Source: Variovorax paradoxus (lineage in GTDB: Bacteria > Pseudomonadota > Gammaproteobacteria > Burkholderiales > Burkholderiaceae_C). Taken from it: DNA of 64,000 bases. This document shows, piece by piece, positions 38,822 to 49,589 of this stretch (positions within the stretch are counted from its first letter, which is position 1; each line of letters begins with the position of its first letter). The stretch covers positions 3,038,001 through 3,102,000 of the forward strand of contig NZ_CP123990.1 of the NCBI RefSeq assembly GCF_029919115.1, written 5' to 3'. The notes beneath the pieces were generated by a model, which saw only the letters and a list, made by a program, of their open reading frames with translations, did not search any database and was not told the origin of the DNA. Position numbers and translations under genes: made by a program.

Positions 38822-40843
38822 ATGAGCTCCGCATTTCCGCGCCGGCTGCGTGCGCGCTTCCTCGAAAGCTTTTCCAGATACCGTTTCGCTTCGTTCTGGG
38901 CGAACGCGGTGCTGGTCGTCTCCCTGGCGCTGCTGGTGATCATGGCGGCGTACTTCAGCGCGGCCGGTATCGAGCACGAATCGGCCGTCCTGCACATGGC
39001 GCGCGCCGAGTGGCAGGAAGAGGACGCGGCTGCGCCGGGCTTTCGCCCGATGCCCTTCGCCGTGGACAGCAGGGCGCTGCCGGCCGCCTGGCAGCCCGTC
39101 GAACTGCCCCTGGCGCTGCCTGTTGCCTTGCTGCGCCAGGCCGATGGCAGCGCTTCGGCAGCCGCAACCCGCACGACATGGCTGCGGCTTTCCGCGCGCG
39201 ACGTGCCCGCCACCTCGGCGCCGCTTGCGCTGTACGGTGCGCGCATCAAGACGGACGGCCCGATCGCGGTGTACGCCAACGGCCGGCTGGCGTACCGGGC
39301 GCAAGTGCAGGGCCTGTTGTGGAACAGCACGCGCACGCCGCTGTGGGTATTGCTGGGCAAGACGCCCGATGGCGCGCCGCTGGACGAGATCCTGCTTCGG
39401 ATCGAGCACAAACGAAGCGTGCAGGTGGCGGTGTCGTCGCTGTGGCTGGGCCCCGTCGAGGCGCTGGAAGTCCGATACCGGATGCGCCAGTGGCTCCAGC
39501 AAGACCTGCCGGCCATGCTCAGCGCAGCGTTCATGGCCGTGGGCGTGTTTGCCCTTTTCGTGTGGTTCAAGCGCAGCCATGAAACCGGCTACCTGCTTTT
39601 CTTCAACCTGGCGACCACGTCTTTCCTGCGCGGCCTCCACTTCTATGTGAGCGTTCCGGTTGCCAACGACTGGTTTGCCTGGCTGACGGTCAACTCCCTG
39701 TTCTGGCTGGTCGCGGTGGTGCACTTTGCGCTGCGCCAGCTGCATGGCCGGCCGCTCAGGTGGCTGACCTTCGGGGTGGTGGCCTGGACTGTGCTGATCG
39801 GCATGCTGACGCTGCCGGGGCCGGCCATATTGAGAAACACCCCGCAGGTCACGCCGTTGATCTACATCGGCGCGGCACTGATGGGCGTGGCCGTTGCACT
39901 GGTGGGCGGCGTCAGCGCATGGCGCCGCTCCAGCGAAGGGCGGCTGGTGGCGGTGGGCATCGGCATGTGCGTGCTGCTGGGGGTGTCAGACTGGCTGCTG
40001 CAGAACAACTTCGTCAGCCCCGAGGGCTGGTACCTCGGGGCGTACACCAACGCAGTCACCTTCAGCGTCTTCGGGGTGCTGATGTACCGGCGCTACGTCA
40101 GCGCCATTGCCGAGGTGGAGCGGGTCAACGCCGGCCTGGCCGAGCGCCTGCGCGCGCGAGAAGCCGAGCTCGAGCTCAGCCACCAGCGGCTGCGGGAGGT
40201 CGAGAAGCTGCAGACCATCAGCGACGAGCGACAGCGCCTGATGCAGGACATGCATGACGGCCTGGGTTCGTCGCTCATCAGCGCCATCCACTCGGTGGAA
40301 AGCGGCGGCATGAGCGACGACAAGGTGTCGCAGCTGCTGAAGAGCTGCCTGGACGACCTGAAGCTGACCATCGACTCGATGGAGCCGCTCGAAGACGACT
40401 TGCTGCTGCTGCTGGCCACGCTGCGCTATCGGCTGGGTCCCCGGCTCGAGAGTTCGGGCGTTGCCCTGCAGTGGAACGTGCAGGAGCTTCCCGCGCTGGA
40501 CTGGCTCGACCCGACCAGCGCCCTGCACATCCTGCGCATCGTCCAGGAGAGCATCGCCAACATATTGCGCCACACCCGCGCAAGCGAGATACGCGTGGCC
40601 ACCGCGGCCGACGCTGCAGGCGTGCAAGTGACCATCGAAGACAACGGCCAGGGCTTTCAGGTGGAAAAGACAATGACTGAAGCCAAGGGGCGCGGCATGC
40701 AGAACCAGCAGCGCCGGGCGCAATTGGTGGGAGGCAGGGTCTCGTGGCGCTCCGGGCCGGAGGGCACGCTCTTCACGCTGTGGCTGCCGCTCAAGCGCGG
40801 TGGGCCGGCTGGCCCGGCAAATCCAGACCCGGCCGTGGCTTAG
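38822..40843 (+). CDS. Orphan membrane sensor histidine kinase (HisKA_3/NarL type)
   Basis: 673 residues. An N-terminal membrane helix (27-47) and a periplasmic domain of about 180 residues precede a block of about seven helices (232-425), a 7TM-DISM-like layout. A short coiled coil (430-470) leads to the HisKA_3 motif DMHDGLGSS with His478, then a HATPase with [13 protein letters not shown] (N-box) and EDNGQGF (G-box). It would sense an extracellular or membrane signal and phosphorylate a LuxR/NarL-type regulator, but none is adjacent. It diverges from the pilus operon, so control of pili is a reasonable guess. The 3' end overlaps the convergent yebC-like gene by four bases. Confidence 0.88.
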   Translation: MSSAFPRRLRARFLESFSRYRFASFWANAVLVVSLALLVIMAAYFSAAGIEHESAVLHMARAEWQEEDAAAPGFRPMPFAVDSRALPAAWQPVELPLALPVALLRQADGSASAAATRTTWLRLSARDVPATSAPLALYGARIKTDGPIAVYANGRLAYRAQVQGLLWNSTRTPLWVLLGKTPDGAPLDEILLRIEHKRSVQVAVSSLWLGPVEALEVRYRMRQWLQQDLPAMLSAAFMAVGVFALFVWFKRSHETGYLLFFNLATTSFLRGLHFYVSVPVANDWFAWLTVNSLFWLVAVVHFALRQLHGRPLRWLTFGVVAWTVLIGMLTLPGPAILRNTPQVTPLIYIGAALMGVAVALVGGVSAWRRSSEGRLVAVGIGMCVLLGVSDWLLQNNFVSPEGWYLGAYTNAVTFSVFGVLMYRRYVSAIAEVERVNAGLAERLRAREAELELSHQRLREVEKLQTISDERQRLMQDMHDGLGSSLISAIHSVESGGMSDDKVSQLLKSCLDDLKLTIDSMEPLEDDLLLLLATLRYRLGPRLESSGVALQWNVQELPALDWLDPTSALHILRIVQESIANILRHTRASEIRVATAADAAGVQVTIEDNGQGFQVEKTMTEAKGRGMQNQQRRAQLVGGRVSWRSGPEGTLFTLWLPLKRGGPAGPANPDPAVA

Positions 40844-41553
40844 CCCGCCAGACCCACAAAAACGTTCTGCACGTCGTCGTTCGCGTCGATGGCCGCCAGG
40901 AATACTTCGACCTCTTCCAGGTGCTCGGCGCTCAGGCTGGCGGGATCGACGGGGTTCTTGGGCTTGTAGCCCAGCTTGGCCGACAGCACGGCAAAGCCCT
41001 GCGCCGGCAGCGCGCGGCTCACCAGGTCGAGGTCGGTCGGGTCCGTCAGAAACACCGTGGCGCCGTTTTCGCCGGCCGGCTCGAAGTCTTGCGCGCCTGC
41101 TTCGATGGCGGCCGTTTCGGCGTCGGCATCCGGCCGCGAAGGCTCGGCTTCGATCATGCCCACGTGGTCGAAGTCCCACGACACCGAGCCCGAAGTGCCC
41201 AGCTGGCCCTTGCGGAACAGCACGCGCATTTCAGGCGCGGTGCGGTTCACGTTGTCCGTGAGGCACTCGACCATCACGGGCACCTGGTGCGGCGCAAAGC
41301 CTTCGTAGATCACGTGTTCGAAATGCACCGCCTCGCCCGTGAGCCCGGCGCCCTTCTTGATGGCGCGGTCCAGCGTGTCCTTGGGCATCGAGACCTTGCG
41401 GGCCTGCTCCACCACCAGCCGCAGCCGCGCATTCGAGGCTGGATCGGCGCCGCTGCGTGCGGCGATCATGATTTCCTTGGCCAGCTTTCCGAACAGGCGG
41501 CCCTTGGCATTGGCGGCCAGATCCTTGTGCTTTGCTTTCCACTGTGCGCCCAT
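40840..41553 (-). CDS. YebC/PmpR-family protein
   Basis: 237 residues. The start [20 protein letters not shown] and the stretch [25 protein letters not shown] match the YebC family, whose members have been described as DNA-binding regulators and, more recently, as translation factors that relieve stalled ribosomes. The middle contains GPGG-type [19 protein letters not shown] typical of the family. It stands alone on the minus strand, convergent with the histidine kinase. Many proteobacteria have two paralogues, so this need not be the main YebC. Confidence 0.88.
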   Translation of the reverse strand: MGAQWKAKHKDLAANAKGRLFGKLAKEIMIAARSGADPASNARLRLVVEQARKVSMPKDTLDRAIKKGAGLTGEAVHFEHVIYEGFAPHQVPVMVECLTDNVNRTAPEMRVLFRKGQLGTSGSVSWDFDHVGMIEAEPSRPDADAETAAIEAGAQDFEPAGENGATVFLTDPTDLDLVSRALPAQGFAVLSAKLGYKPKNPVDPASLSAEHLEEVEVFLAAIDANDDVQNVFVGLAG

Positions 41554-41892
41554 GCTGATGTTCCTGTGTGTTGTGTGTACGGCGTTGCTGGACAGCCGGT
41601 TGGGGCGACTACTTTAGCCGGAGCCCGCAGGCAGCGATTTTCTTCCAGGCAGCTCAGGTCTTGTGCCTCCTGGCGCCGCCATTGTTTCCGTTCTGTGAAC
41701 GCCGAGGTTCCTTTTGATGAGGGTTTTTACTTAGAGAACGGCGCACAATTCATCTCACAGACCGGCCACCAAGCCGATCTGGGTGAACAGGGCCCCGAGC
41801 GAGGTGGCCGCCCCCCGAAGGGACGGTGACCCACCCAAGACCGGTTCGAAATCATCCAAAGTCAAAACTGAACTGAATTGAAGGAAATCAAA
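41554..41892. other. 339-base intergenic region between the yebC-like gene and a small exported-protein gene
   Basis: It holds the presumed divergent promoters of both neighbours. A TTGATGAGGG...TTTTTACTTAG stretch near 41710-41735 is AT-rich, but no convincing promoter pair could be fixed. I saw no coding frame with a start signal and no strong hairpin. Confidence 0.4.
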
Positions 41893-42273
41893 ATGAACGC
41901 CTCGAAGATCCTCTCCGCCGTCGCTGTTGCCCTCATGGCCGTTGCCGGTGCCGCCCACGCCGAAACCTATGAAGGCGTGCATCAACTGACCTCGGCCGCC
42001 AGCCGCGCCGAAGTCGCCAACCAGGCCGTGGTTGCCGCGCACAGCGCCAACCCCTATGCCACCGGCGCCAATGCAGGCCCGGCCCAAGTGTTCGTTTCGT
42101 CGACCAGCCGTGATGCAGTCCGTGCCGACGCCGTTGCAGCCGCCCGCAGCGCCGATCCGTACGCCGAAGGCGCTTCCGCCGGCGTGGCACCCATCGTGGC
42201 CAGCACGGTGGACCGCGCCACGGTGCGTGCCGCAGCCCGCGCCGCCGCTCGCGGCGACTCGCTGCCGCTGTAA
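41893..42273 (+). CDS. Small exported repeat protein, unknown function
   Basis: 126 residues. A signal peptide (MNASKILSAVAVALMAVAGAAHA) is followed by an internal repeat of about 35 residues: SRAEVANQAVVAAHSANPYATGANAGPAQVFVSST is echoed by SRDAVRADAVAAARSADPYAEG with ASAGVAPIVAST, then by a partial third copy DRATVRAAARAAARG. AAGGAAATC lies before the ATG. Composition is alanine-rich (helical segments) with NPYA/DPYA turns. A terminator follows at 42298, so it is a stand-alone gene. Small periplasmic proteins of this style are common in Burkholderiales; no function is known to me. Confidence 0.75.
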   Translation: MNASKILSAVAVALMAVAGAAHAETYEGVHQLTSAASRAEVANQAVVAAHSANPYATGANAGPAQVFVSSTSRDAVRADAVAAARSADPYAEGASAGVAPIVASTVDRATVRAAARAAARGDSLPL

Positions 42274-42297
42274 TCCTCGGCGAGCGCTCGCTCCAGA

Positions 42298-42330
42298 AGC
42301 CGGCCATGCGAAAGCATGGGCCGGCTTTTT
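42298..42330 (+). terminator. Rho-independent terminator after the small repeat-protein gene
   Basis: AGCCGGCCATGC (42298-42309) pairs with GCATGGGCCGGCT (42313-42325, one bulged G) around GAAA, followed by a T-rich run. Confidence 0.82.
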
Positions 42331-42427
42331 CTTTTCTGCCTTGGCGTACTTGGCCGTCTGATAAGCTGCCTGCGCTCCTCTCTTCCCTGACCGTTTCCTT
42401 CCACCTGTCCTTGCGAATGCATTGCGC

Positions 42428-43555
42428 ATGTCGTCCGAAGAAACCCTGCGCCGCTGGCGCCTGATCCTCGGCCGCTATGCGGCGCAACCCCTGTCGCAGA
42501 CGCAGTTCTCGGCGGGCGACTGGAAGCTCGACCAGGCCCTCGAATACCTCTACGGCCGCGAATACGAAGGCCGCGGCCTGGCCAGGCCGAGCGGCGGGCC
42601 GGGTTCGCTCGACCCGAGCCAGTTACGCGCCGTCGACTGGCTCAACCGCTCGCGAAGTCTCTTTCCCCAAGAGGTGTTCGAGCGCATGCAGACGCAGGCG
42701 ATCGACCGCTACCAGCTGACCGACCTGCTCTCCGACCCGGCGGTGCTGCGCTCGCTCGACGCCACGCCCGGCCTCGCCAAGGCGCTGCTCGGCATGCGCG
42801 GGCGGCTCTCGGGCCAGATGCGCGACGCGGTCCGCGAGGTAATCCAGAAAACCGTCGACGAGATCACGCGCAAGCTCAGGAACGACTTTGTCAACGCGCT
42901 CGTCGGGCGGCGCAACCGCATGCGGCGCTCGCACATCAAGAGCGCGCAGAACTTCGATGCGCGCGCCACCATCGCGGCCAACCTGAAGCACTACGACGTG
43001 GAGCGCAAGCAGCTCGTCATCGAGCATCCGCGCTTCAACGCGCGCGTGAAGCGCAACCTGCCCTGGGACGTGGTGCTTTGCGTCGACCAGAGCGGCTCGA
43101 TGATGGATTCGGTGATCTACAGCGCCGTTATTGCCGGCATCATGAGCTCGCTGCCCGCGGTGCGTGTGAAGCTGGTGGTGTTCGACACCAGCGTGGTCGA
43201 TCTCACGCACCTGGCGCACGATCCGGTCGAGGTGCTGCTCACGGTGCAGCTCGGCGGCGGCACCGACATCGGCCGTGCGGTGGCGTATTGCGAGTCGCTG
43301 GTGGGCAACCCGCAGCGCACCGTGTTCGCTCTCATCAGCGACTTCATGGAAGGCGCCGCGCCCGGGCCGCTCCTGGCCGCGGTGCAACGCATGGCGCAGG
43401 CGCGCGTCAAGCAGCTCGGGCTGGCCGCGCTCGACGAATCGGCCAACCCCATGTACGACCGCCAAATGGCGCAGCGCCTGGCCGACAAGGGCATGCATGT
43501 GGCTGCCCTCACGCCCACGCATTTCGCGCAGTGGCTCGCGGAAGTGATGAACTGA
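42428..43555 (+). CDS. VWA-domain protein, YehP-like
   Basis: 375 residues, almost exactly the length I recall for E. coli YehP. A helical N-terminal part (1-210) precedes a von Willebrand A domain with an intact metal site: DQSGS at 220-224, Thr279 and Asp280 in GGGTDIG, and Asp305 in LISDFME. Such proteins commonly partner MoxR ATPases, binding a substrate or adaptor through the metal site. It is the first gene of a six-gene operon; its stop overlaps the next start as TGATG. A TTG at 42422 is an alternative start. Confidence 0.87.
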   Translation: MSSEETLRRWRLILGRYAAQPLSQTQFSAGDWKLDQALEYLYGREYEGRGLARPSGGPGSLDPSQLRAVDWLNRSRSLFPQEVFERMQTQAIDRYQLTDLLSDPAVLRSLDATPGLAKALLGMRGRLSGQMRDAVREVIQKTVDEITRKLRNDFVNALVGRRNRMRRSHIKSAQNFDARATIAANLKHYDVERKQLVIEHPRFNARVKRNLPWDVVLCVDQSGSMMDSVIYSAVIAGIMSSLPAVRVKLVVFDTSVVDLTHLAHDPVEVLLTVQLGGGTDIGRAVAYCESLVGNPQRTVFALISDFMEGAAPGPLLAAVQRMAQARVKQLGLAALDESANPMYDRQMAQRLADKGMHVAALTPTHFAQWLAEVMN

Positions 43556-45624
43556 TGGCCTGGTACGACGGCTACCGCGCCCACGACGACGACACCCTGG
43601 CCACGCTCGCCAACCCCGGCCTGCTCCGGCGCGCCGCAAAGGATGTGGAGGCGGGCAAGGTCGCATGGGCGGAGCAGGGCGCCGAGGGAGGCGTGGTGGC
43701 GGCCGACGGCCAGCGCGTGCAACTCGATGCGCGTGGCCCGCAGCAGGCGCGCTGCGACTGTCCGGCTCCGGGCATCTGCAAGCACATACTCGGCGCGGCG
43801 CTGTGGCTGCGGGCGTTGGAGCCGGCGGCTTCGGGCATCGCAGCCGGAGCGCCCTCGCCCGAGCAGGAAGACAGACAGGCGCCGCCCTTTGCCGACCCGC
43901 TCGCGGAAATCCTCGCGCTCGATGCCGCGGCACTTTTCAAGGCCGCGGGTGCGGCGGCCGTGCGGCGTGCCGCGGCAGCTGCCAGCAGCGTCGTCGAATG
44001 GCGGGTGCAGGGCGGCACCCTCGTCGTGGACTTGCCCGAGCTCGGCGCCTCCTGTCGCTGGGTGGCGGGCGCGGGCTATACGGGCATGGTGTCCGAGGTA
44101 CCTGCCGCGGAGCGCAAGGCGGTCCACCTGATTGCCGTTGCCGCGCTGCGCAGCGCGCACGGGCAGCCCCTCGCATGGCCCGAGGGCGCGCGGCCCGCAC
44201 CGGTCGCAGACATCGCGCGCCTCGGCGAGCGGGAGCGCGCGTTCCTGCTGCAGGTCGAATCGATGCTGGAAGAACTGCTGACGGGCGGCCTCTCGCATGT
44301 GAGCGAGCTGACGTCGGCGCGCCTCCTGGCACTCAACATGTCCGCGCGCGGCGAGGGCTTGCCGCGCCTGGCGGCCTTGCTGCGAAACCTCGGCGGCACG
44401 GTCGACCTGCTGGTGCGGCGCGACCACCGCGCCGAGGAGCGCGACGCCTTCGCGCTCATGGCGCGCATCCATGCGCTGTGCGCGGCGCTCGCGCGGGCCG
44501 AGGGCGAGCTCGCCGTGGCATTGCGCGGCCGGCTCAAGCGCGACTTCGACGAATCGGCCGCCCTCGACCTGCTGCCGCTCGGTGCCCACTGGTGGCAGAC
44601 GCGCGGCGGCGCGCGGGGGCTCACCGTCGCGTTCTGGGACCTGGCCGGTGCGCGCGTGCTGCAGGCCTCGCTGGCCCGCCCCGACGGCAGCGACACGGCC
44701 TTCACTTGCAGCGGCGCATGGTCCGCGAACGCGTTGTGGTCCGGCGCGGGTGCCGCGCAAAGCGTGTGCGAAGCCGCCCTGCGCCTCGAGCAACCCCGCC
44801 TCGCCGAAGACGGCCGCCTGGCGGTCGGCGGCGCCACCCGTGCCCAGCCCCTGCCTGCGTGGGCGGCCGACGATCCGCGACTGAAGTCGATCGGCTGCGG
44901 CAACTGGTCCGAACTCGGCGAGCGCCTGCGCGGCGCCACCGGCCTTGCGGCCGAGCCTTTCGATGCGGTGCTGCTGCGGCCCGCGGACACGCGCCCTCCG
45001 GTGCTTGACGAAGCACAGCAGCGCCTCGACTGGCTGGTGCAGGACGACGAGGGCCAATGGCTGCGGCTTGGCATCCCCATCGGTCCGGAGCACCGGCAGC
45101 GCGTCGACAACCTCGACCGCCTCACCGCGCGCCGCGCGCCGGTGCATGCGGTGCTGGTGCGCATCGAGCGCGCCGCCGCCAGCACCGAACTCATGCCCAT
45201 CGCTGTGCTGAGCAGCAATGCGAAGAAGGCGCTGCAGGCGGTGTCGCTCGACTTTGCCGGCGAGGCCGCGCGCACCACGTCGCTGGCCAACCGCATCCTG
45301 CGCATGTTCGAGGCGCGGCAGCAACAACGGCAGGCGGCGCCCGTGGGTGCGCCCACGCTCGCGGCGCGCCTGCTCGCGCCCGTGACCGAGGTGGCCGAGA
45401 CGCAGGCCGCCACAGGGCGCATGGCATTGACCGTGGCGCAGCGGCAGCGCCTGCACGAGGCACTCGACCGCGCGAGCTCGGTCGGCCTGGAGGTGCTGTC
45501 GAGTGCGCTGCGCATGCACCTTGCCGCGCCGGCCGCGGTGCCGTTGCTGAAGCTGGGTTTTCTGTGCCAGTTGCTTGGCGAACTCGACGGCTTGCCGGAG
45601 CAAAGGAAAGCACAGCCGGCTTAG
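43555..45624 (+). CDS. SWIM zinc-finger protein, YehQ-like
   Basis: 689 residues. Near the N-terminus lies the SWIM motif CxCx5CxH as CDCPAPGICKH (Cys67, Cys69, Cys75, His77), preceded by the short strand-rich region typical of these fingers. The rest is Ala/Arg/Leu-rich, mostly helical, without a recognised catalytic motif. SWIM fingers bind DNA or proteins. Its position between a VWA protein and a DUF4132 protein matches the E. coli yeh locus, where YehQ is the SWIM member. Translation is probably coupled to the VWA gene by the one-base overlap. Confidence 0.83.
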   Translation: MAWYDGYRAHDDDTLATLANPGLLRRAAKDVEAGKVAWAEQGAEGGVVAADGQRVQLDARGPQQARCDCPAPGICKHILGAALWLRALEPAASGIAAGAPSPEQEDRQAPPFADPLAEILALDAAALFKAAGAAAVRRAAAAASSVVEWRVQGGTLVVDLPELGASCRWVAGAGYTGMVSEVPAAERKAVHLIAVAALRSAHGQPLAWPEGARPAPVADIARLGERERAFLLQVESMLEELLTGGLSHVSELTSARLLALNMSARGEGLPRLAALLRNLGGTVDLLVRRDHRAEERDAFALMARIHALCAALARAEGELAVALRGRLKRDFDESAALDLLPLGAHWWQTRGGARGLTVAFWDLAGARVLQASLARPDGSDTAFTCSGAWSANALWSGAGAAQSVCEAALRLEQPRLAEDGRLAVGGATRAQPLPAWAADDPRLKSIGCGNWSELGERLRGATGLAAEPFDAVLLRPADTRPPVLDEAQQRLDWLVQDDEGQWLRLGIPIGPEHRQRVDNLDRLTARRAPVHAVLVRIERAAASTELMPIAVLSSNAKKALQAVSLDFAGEAARTTSLANRILRMFEARQQQRQAAPVGAPTLAARLLAPVTEVAETQAATGRMALTVAQRQRLHEALDRASSVGLEVLSSALRMHLAAPAAVPLLKLGFLCQLLGELDGLPEQRKAQPA

Positions 45625-45718
45625 AACCTTTGGCTTCGGTTGCCTCTGCAGGCCGCGAGTTGGCCGAAGCGTCACGTCCAACTGCCAAAATCAGTGCCCA
45701 GGAGAACGAGGAGAACGC

Positions 45719-48700
45719 ATGGGATTTCTGGACAAGATCTTGGGCGCCGTCACGGGCGGCGCCGGCACCGCAGCCGCCAACGGCTTGACGCGCGAGCAGG
45801 CGCAGCTGTTGAAGCAGGCCTTCGAGCCGCTCGAAAAAGCAGGCAAGGAACTGCCCGACAAGGCGGCCGCGTTCCTGGTCGACGGCACGCAGGAAACCGT
45901 GCTGCTCGACCTGCAGGCGGCCAGGTCCTTCGAGCCCGGGCAACTGCTCGGAGCGCCCGGCCGCCTGCGCTGGGGTTACAGCAACTACCAGAACAAGCCG
46001 CTGGAGAAAATCGGCAACCAGAGCCTCGAGCAGCGCGGCCGCTTCTACGCCAGCGTGGATGCCGGTGCGCCTCCGCTCGATGTGCTGGTGCGGCTGGGCA
46101 AGGTGCTCGCGGCGGCCGACGGCGGACAGTCGCTCGAGCACCCCGGCGCGCCGGTGCCGGAGTGGCTTCAGTACCTCGTCAACGACGCGGTGTTCGCGAG
46201 CTTCAACAAGAGCAGCTCCAGCAATGCCGCCGAACGCGATCTCGCCAAGCACCGGCCCGCGTGGAACGTGCATCTCATTGCAGCCCTGCTTGCGCACGAA
46301 GGGCTCGATCCGCATATCGCCCTGCAAGAGGTCTTCGAGCGCAAGGGACTGGACAGCTGGTACCACGACCGGCTCGACGGCCTGGTCGAGGCCCCTGCGG
46401 TGGCCGACTACATGCGAAGCCAGCGCGACGCGACCGAGGCGCTGCCTGCGAAGCTGTCGGCCGCGGGCCGCGTTCTGCTGGCCAGGCGCATCGGCAAGGA
46501 CAAGGCGCTCTTGAACGACTTTGCGCCGCTGTTCGTGCGCCTGGCGATCGACGGCAGCAAGACGGTGCGCGCCGAGGCGACACCGCACCTCGAAGGCATT
46601 GCCGAGGCGCAGCGGCTCGAACTCCTGGGGCAGCTGCTGAAGGACGGCGACACCACCCAGCGCACGCAGGCCGCCGAGCTGCTTGCGCGCCTGCCGGGCG
46701 ACGCGGCGCGCGCGCTGCTTGCCACGGCCGCAGAAACCGAGACCAGCAAGGCCGTGCAGCAGGCCATCCGCTCGGCCATGTCGCGGCTCGACGCCGCGGG
46801 CGACGCGGGCGAGCTCGAATTGCCCGAGCCGCCGGCCTGGCAGCCCTTCGAGGACATTCCGCTCGGCGAAGAGGCGGTGCAACTGCTCATCGCCAACCGC
46901 ATCGAGCTGCTCGAGAAAAACCGCATCGCCGCCGAGGCCGAGATCGAGGAGAACAAGGCCTCCATGCAGACCTACAGGTACAAGTGGCGCCAGGACAACT
47001 ACGCCGCCCACAAGAAGCTCACCGACGAGGACATGCGCGTGGCCGTGCGCGTGCTCAACGGACAGGGCAGCAAGCACGACCAGAATCGCGTGAAGAACGG
47101 CCAACTGCACCAGGTGGTGGGCTTCGGCAATCGCCTGCAGTCGATGCCCGGGTTCGGTATGCCGCACCTGATCCGCTGGCTGGCCGTGTCGCGCCACTGG
47201 ACCAGCTTCTGGTTCGACGACGGCTTTCACAAGTGGCTCGGGCGCCAGCCCGTGGGCTCGGTCGACCTGCGCGCGCTGGCCGAGTTGCTCCAGCGCTCCG
47301 GCATGTCGATCGACGATGTGGCCCACACCGCGCTCTACCAGTACTGGAACCAGCCTACGGCGGTCGAGGTGTTGCCCGCCGACCGCGTGTGGCCCTTCTT
47401 CGCGGAGCACCCCGAGTACATCGACGAAGGCCTGGGCCTCATTGCGCCGCCAAAGCGCGAAGGCCGCCAGACCCAGCTCGACCTGAACGCCACGCTGCGC
47501 ACGCTGGCCGTCTTTCCGACCGTGCAGGCGCGCTGGCTGCCGCGGGTGATGGAACTGGCGCTCGGCGAAGGCAAGACGCACCGCGCAGCCGCTCAGAAGG
47601 CGCTGTCGATGCTGCCCGACATCGGCCGGCGCGTGGTCGAGTCGCTCGGCTCCACCAAGAGCGAGGTGCGCATCGAGGCCGCCAACTGGCTGGCCGAGCT
47701 CAAGTACGCCGATGCCGTGCCCGCCATCACCAAGGCGCTCGAGAAGGAAACCCGCGAGACCGTGCGCGCGGCCTATCTCACGGCGCTCGAAGCGCTGGGC
47801 GACGACATCTCCGCGCGGCTTGCGCCCGCCATTCTTCTGGCCGAAGCGAAGAAGGGCCTGAAGGCCAAGCCCCCTGCGGGCCTTGCGTGGTTCTCCCTCG
47901 ATGCACTGCCCGCCTGCAAATGGCTGGACGGCAGCGCGGTAGAACCCGAGATCGTGCGCTGGTGGGTGGTGCTCGCCTGCAAGCTCAAGGAGCCGGGCGG
48001 CAACGCGCTGCTCACGCGCTACCTCGGCCTGCTCGACGCAGCCAGCCGCCAGGCCGTCGGCAGCCTGGTGCTGCGCCAGTTCATTGCGCAGGACACGCGC
48101 CACCCCACGCTCGATGAAGGCATTGCGCATGCCAACGCTCATGCGCCGCAGCGCTACCAGGGCAACCAGCAGCGCTACCAGAACGCGAAGGCCGAGCACA
48201 AGCAGTACTACGAAGCCGACTTCCAGAAGACGCAGGATCAGGTCTTCGAAGAGTGCAAGCGCGAGAAGATGAGCGAATACCTCGGCAGCGCGATCGGCGA
48301 AAAAGGCATTCTTGCCCTGACGGCCCACACGCCGGGGCACGAGGTCGTCACGCTGCTGCAGCAGTACATGCGCGACCACTACCAGCGCCGCTCGCAGATC
48401 GAAGCCATGCTCGAAGGCGTGGCGCCGGGCAACGACCCAGTGGTGATCCAGCTGCTGCTGGGCATCTCGCGCCGCTACCGCACCGCCTCGGTCCAGGAGA
48501 AGGCGCGCGCGCTGGTGCAGCAGATTGCCGACCGCAACAGCTGGACGCAGGACCAACTGGCCGACCGCACCATTCCCACCGCGGGCCTGGACGACACCGG
48601 CAAGCTCGAACTCGCATACGGCGACCGCATCTTCACCATGGTGCTCGACGCCGCGATGAAGCCCGAGCTGCGCAACCCCGAGGGCAAGATCGTCAAGGCG

Positions 48701-49546
48701 CTGCCCGAGCCGCGCCAGAACGACGACCCCGCGCTCATCAAGGACGCGAAGGCCCAGTTCTCGACCAGCAAGAAAGAGCTCAAGCAGGTCATCGACCTGC
48801 AGACCGCGCGGCTGTTCGAGGCCATGTGCACGGGCCGTGTCTGGCCGCAGAGCGAGTGGCGCGAATACCTGCACCGGCACCCGATTGCCGGACGGCTGAT
48901 ACAGCGGCTCGTGTGGCTCGAGCTCGACGCGGAAGGCGCGGTGCGCGGCAGCTTCCGCCCCACCGAGGACGGCAGCCTGATCGACACGGAGGACGACGAG
49001 GTCGACCTTGCGGCCGACAGCCAACTGCGCCTGGGCCATGCCTCTCTGGTGGACGAGGCCACGGCCGCCGCGTGGAACAAGCACTTCAAGGACTACAAGC
49101 TGGTGCCGCTCTTCGCGCAGATGACGCGCAAGCCGCCGGCCGTGGCGTTCACCGACGGCAAGGGACAGCCGGTGAGCGAGATCAACGACCGGCTGGGCTG
49201 GATCAGCGACACCTTCACGCTGCGCGGCAGCTTTGCCAAGCTCGGCTACCAGCGCGCGCAGGCCGAGGACGGCGGCTTCTTCTACCAGTACACCAAGGAG
49301 TTCTCGTCGGCCGGCGTACGGGTGGCCATCGAGTTCTCGGGCAACACCCTGCCGGAGGAGAACGTGCCCGCGGCGCTCAAGACACTGGGCTTCGAGGACA
49401 TGAAGACCCGCGGCTACGGCGACCGTGCGCTGCCGCTGTCGAGCGTGCCGCCGGTGCTGCTGGCCGAGGCCTATGCCGACTACCTGGCCATTGCCCAGGC
49501 CTGCGCCGGGTTCGACGCGGGCTGGGAAAAGAAGATGCCGTGGTAA
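45719..49546 (+). CDS. DUF4132 protein with HEAT-like repeats, YehI-like
   Basis: 1275 residues. After a short N-terminal segment, long helical stretches contain HEAT-like repeats (for example VRIEAANWLAELKYADAVPAI near residues 650-670 and RAEATPHLEGIAEAQRLELL near 280-300). The C-terminal about 250 residues (KHFKDYKLVPLFAQM, LRGSFAKLGYQRAQ, VAIEFSGNTLPEENV) match the DUF4132 family to which E. coli YehI (MolR) belongs. I see no WGR domain. GAGGAGAACGC precedes the ATG. Its size and repeats suggest a scaffold, and the mechanism is not known. Confidence 0.82.
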   Translation: MGFLDKILGAVTGGAGTAAANGLTREQAQLLKQAFEPLEKAGKELPDKAAAFLVDGTQETVLLDLQAARSFEPGQLLGAPGRLRWGYSNYQNKPLEKIGNQSLEQRGRFYASVDAGAPPLDVLVRLGKVLAAADGGQSLEHPGAPVPEWLQYLVNDAVFASFNKSSSSNAAERDLAKHRPAWNVHLIAALLAHEGLDPHIALQEVFERKGLDSWYHDRLDGLVEAPAVADYMRSQRDATEALPAKLSAAGRVLLARRIGKDKALLNDFAPLFVRLAIDGSKTVRAEATPHLEGIAEAQRLELLGQLLKDGDTTQRTQAAELLARLPGDAARALLATAAETETSKAVQQAIRSAMSRLDAAGDAGELELPEPPAWQPFEDIPLGEEAVQLLIANRIELLEKNRIAAEAEIEENKASMQTYRYKWRQDNYAAHKKLTDEDMRVAVRVLNGQGSKHDQNRVKNGQLHQVVGFGNRLQSMPGFGMPHLIRWLAVSRHWTSFWFDDGFHKWLGRQPVGSVDLRALAELLQRSGMSIDDVAHTALYQYWNQPTAVEVLPADRVWPFFAEHPEYIDEGLGLIAPPKREGRQTQLDLNATLRTLAVFPTVQARWLPRVMELALGEGKTHRAAAQKALSMLPDIGRRVVESLGSTKSEVRIEAANWLAELKYADAVPAITKALEKETRETVRAAYLTALEALGDDISARLAPAILLAEAKKGLKAKPPAGLAWFSLDALPACKWLDGSAVEPEIVRWWVVLACKLKEPGGNALLTRYLGLLDAASRQAVGSLVLRQFIAQDTRHPTLDEGIAHANAHAPQRYQGNQQRYQNAKAEHKQYYEADFQKTQDQVFEECKREKMSEYLGSAIGEKGILALTAHTPGHEVVTLLQQYMRDHYQRRSQIEAMLEGVAPGNDPVVIQLLLGISRRYRTASVQEKARALVQQIADRNSWTQDQLADRTIPTAGLDDTGKLELAYGDRIFTMVLDAAMKPELRNPEGKIVKALPEPRQNDDPALIKDAKAQFSTSKKELKQVIDLQTARLFEAMCTGRVWPQSEWREYLHRHPIAGRLIQRLVWLELDAEGAVRGSFRPTEDGSLIDTEDDEVDLAADSQLRLGHASLVDEATAAAWNKHFKDYKLVPLFAQMTRKPPAVAFTDGKGQPVSEINDRLGWISDTFTLRGSFAKLGYQRAQAEDGGFFYQYTKEFSSAGVRVAIEFSGNTLPEENVPAALKTLGFEDMKTRGYGDRALPLSSVPPVLLAEAYADYLAIAQACAGFDAGWEKKMPW

Positions 49547-49589
49547 GCCCGCCGCGCCGACACACAGAAGAACCAGCAGCAACACCATC

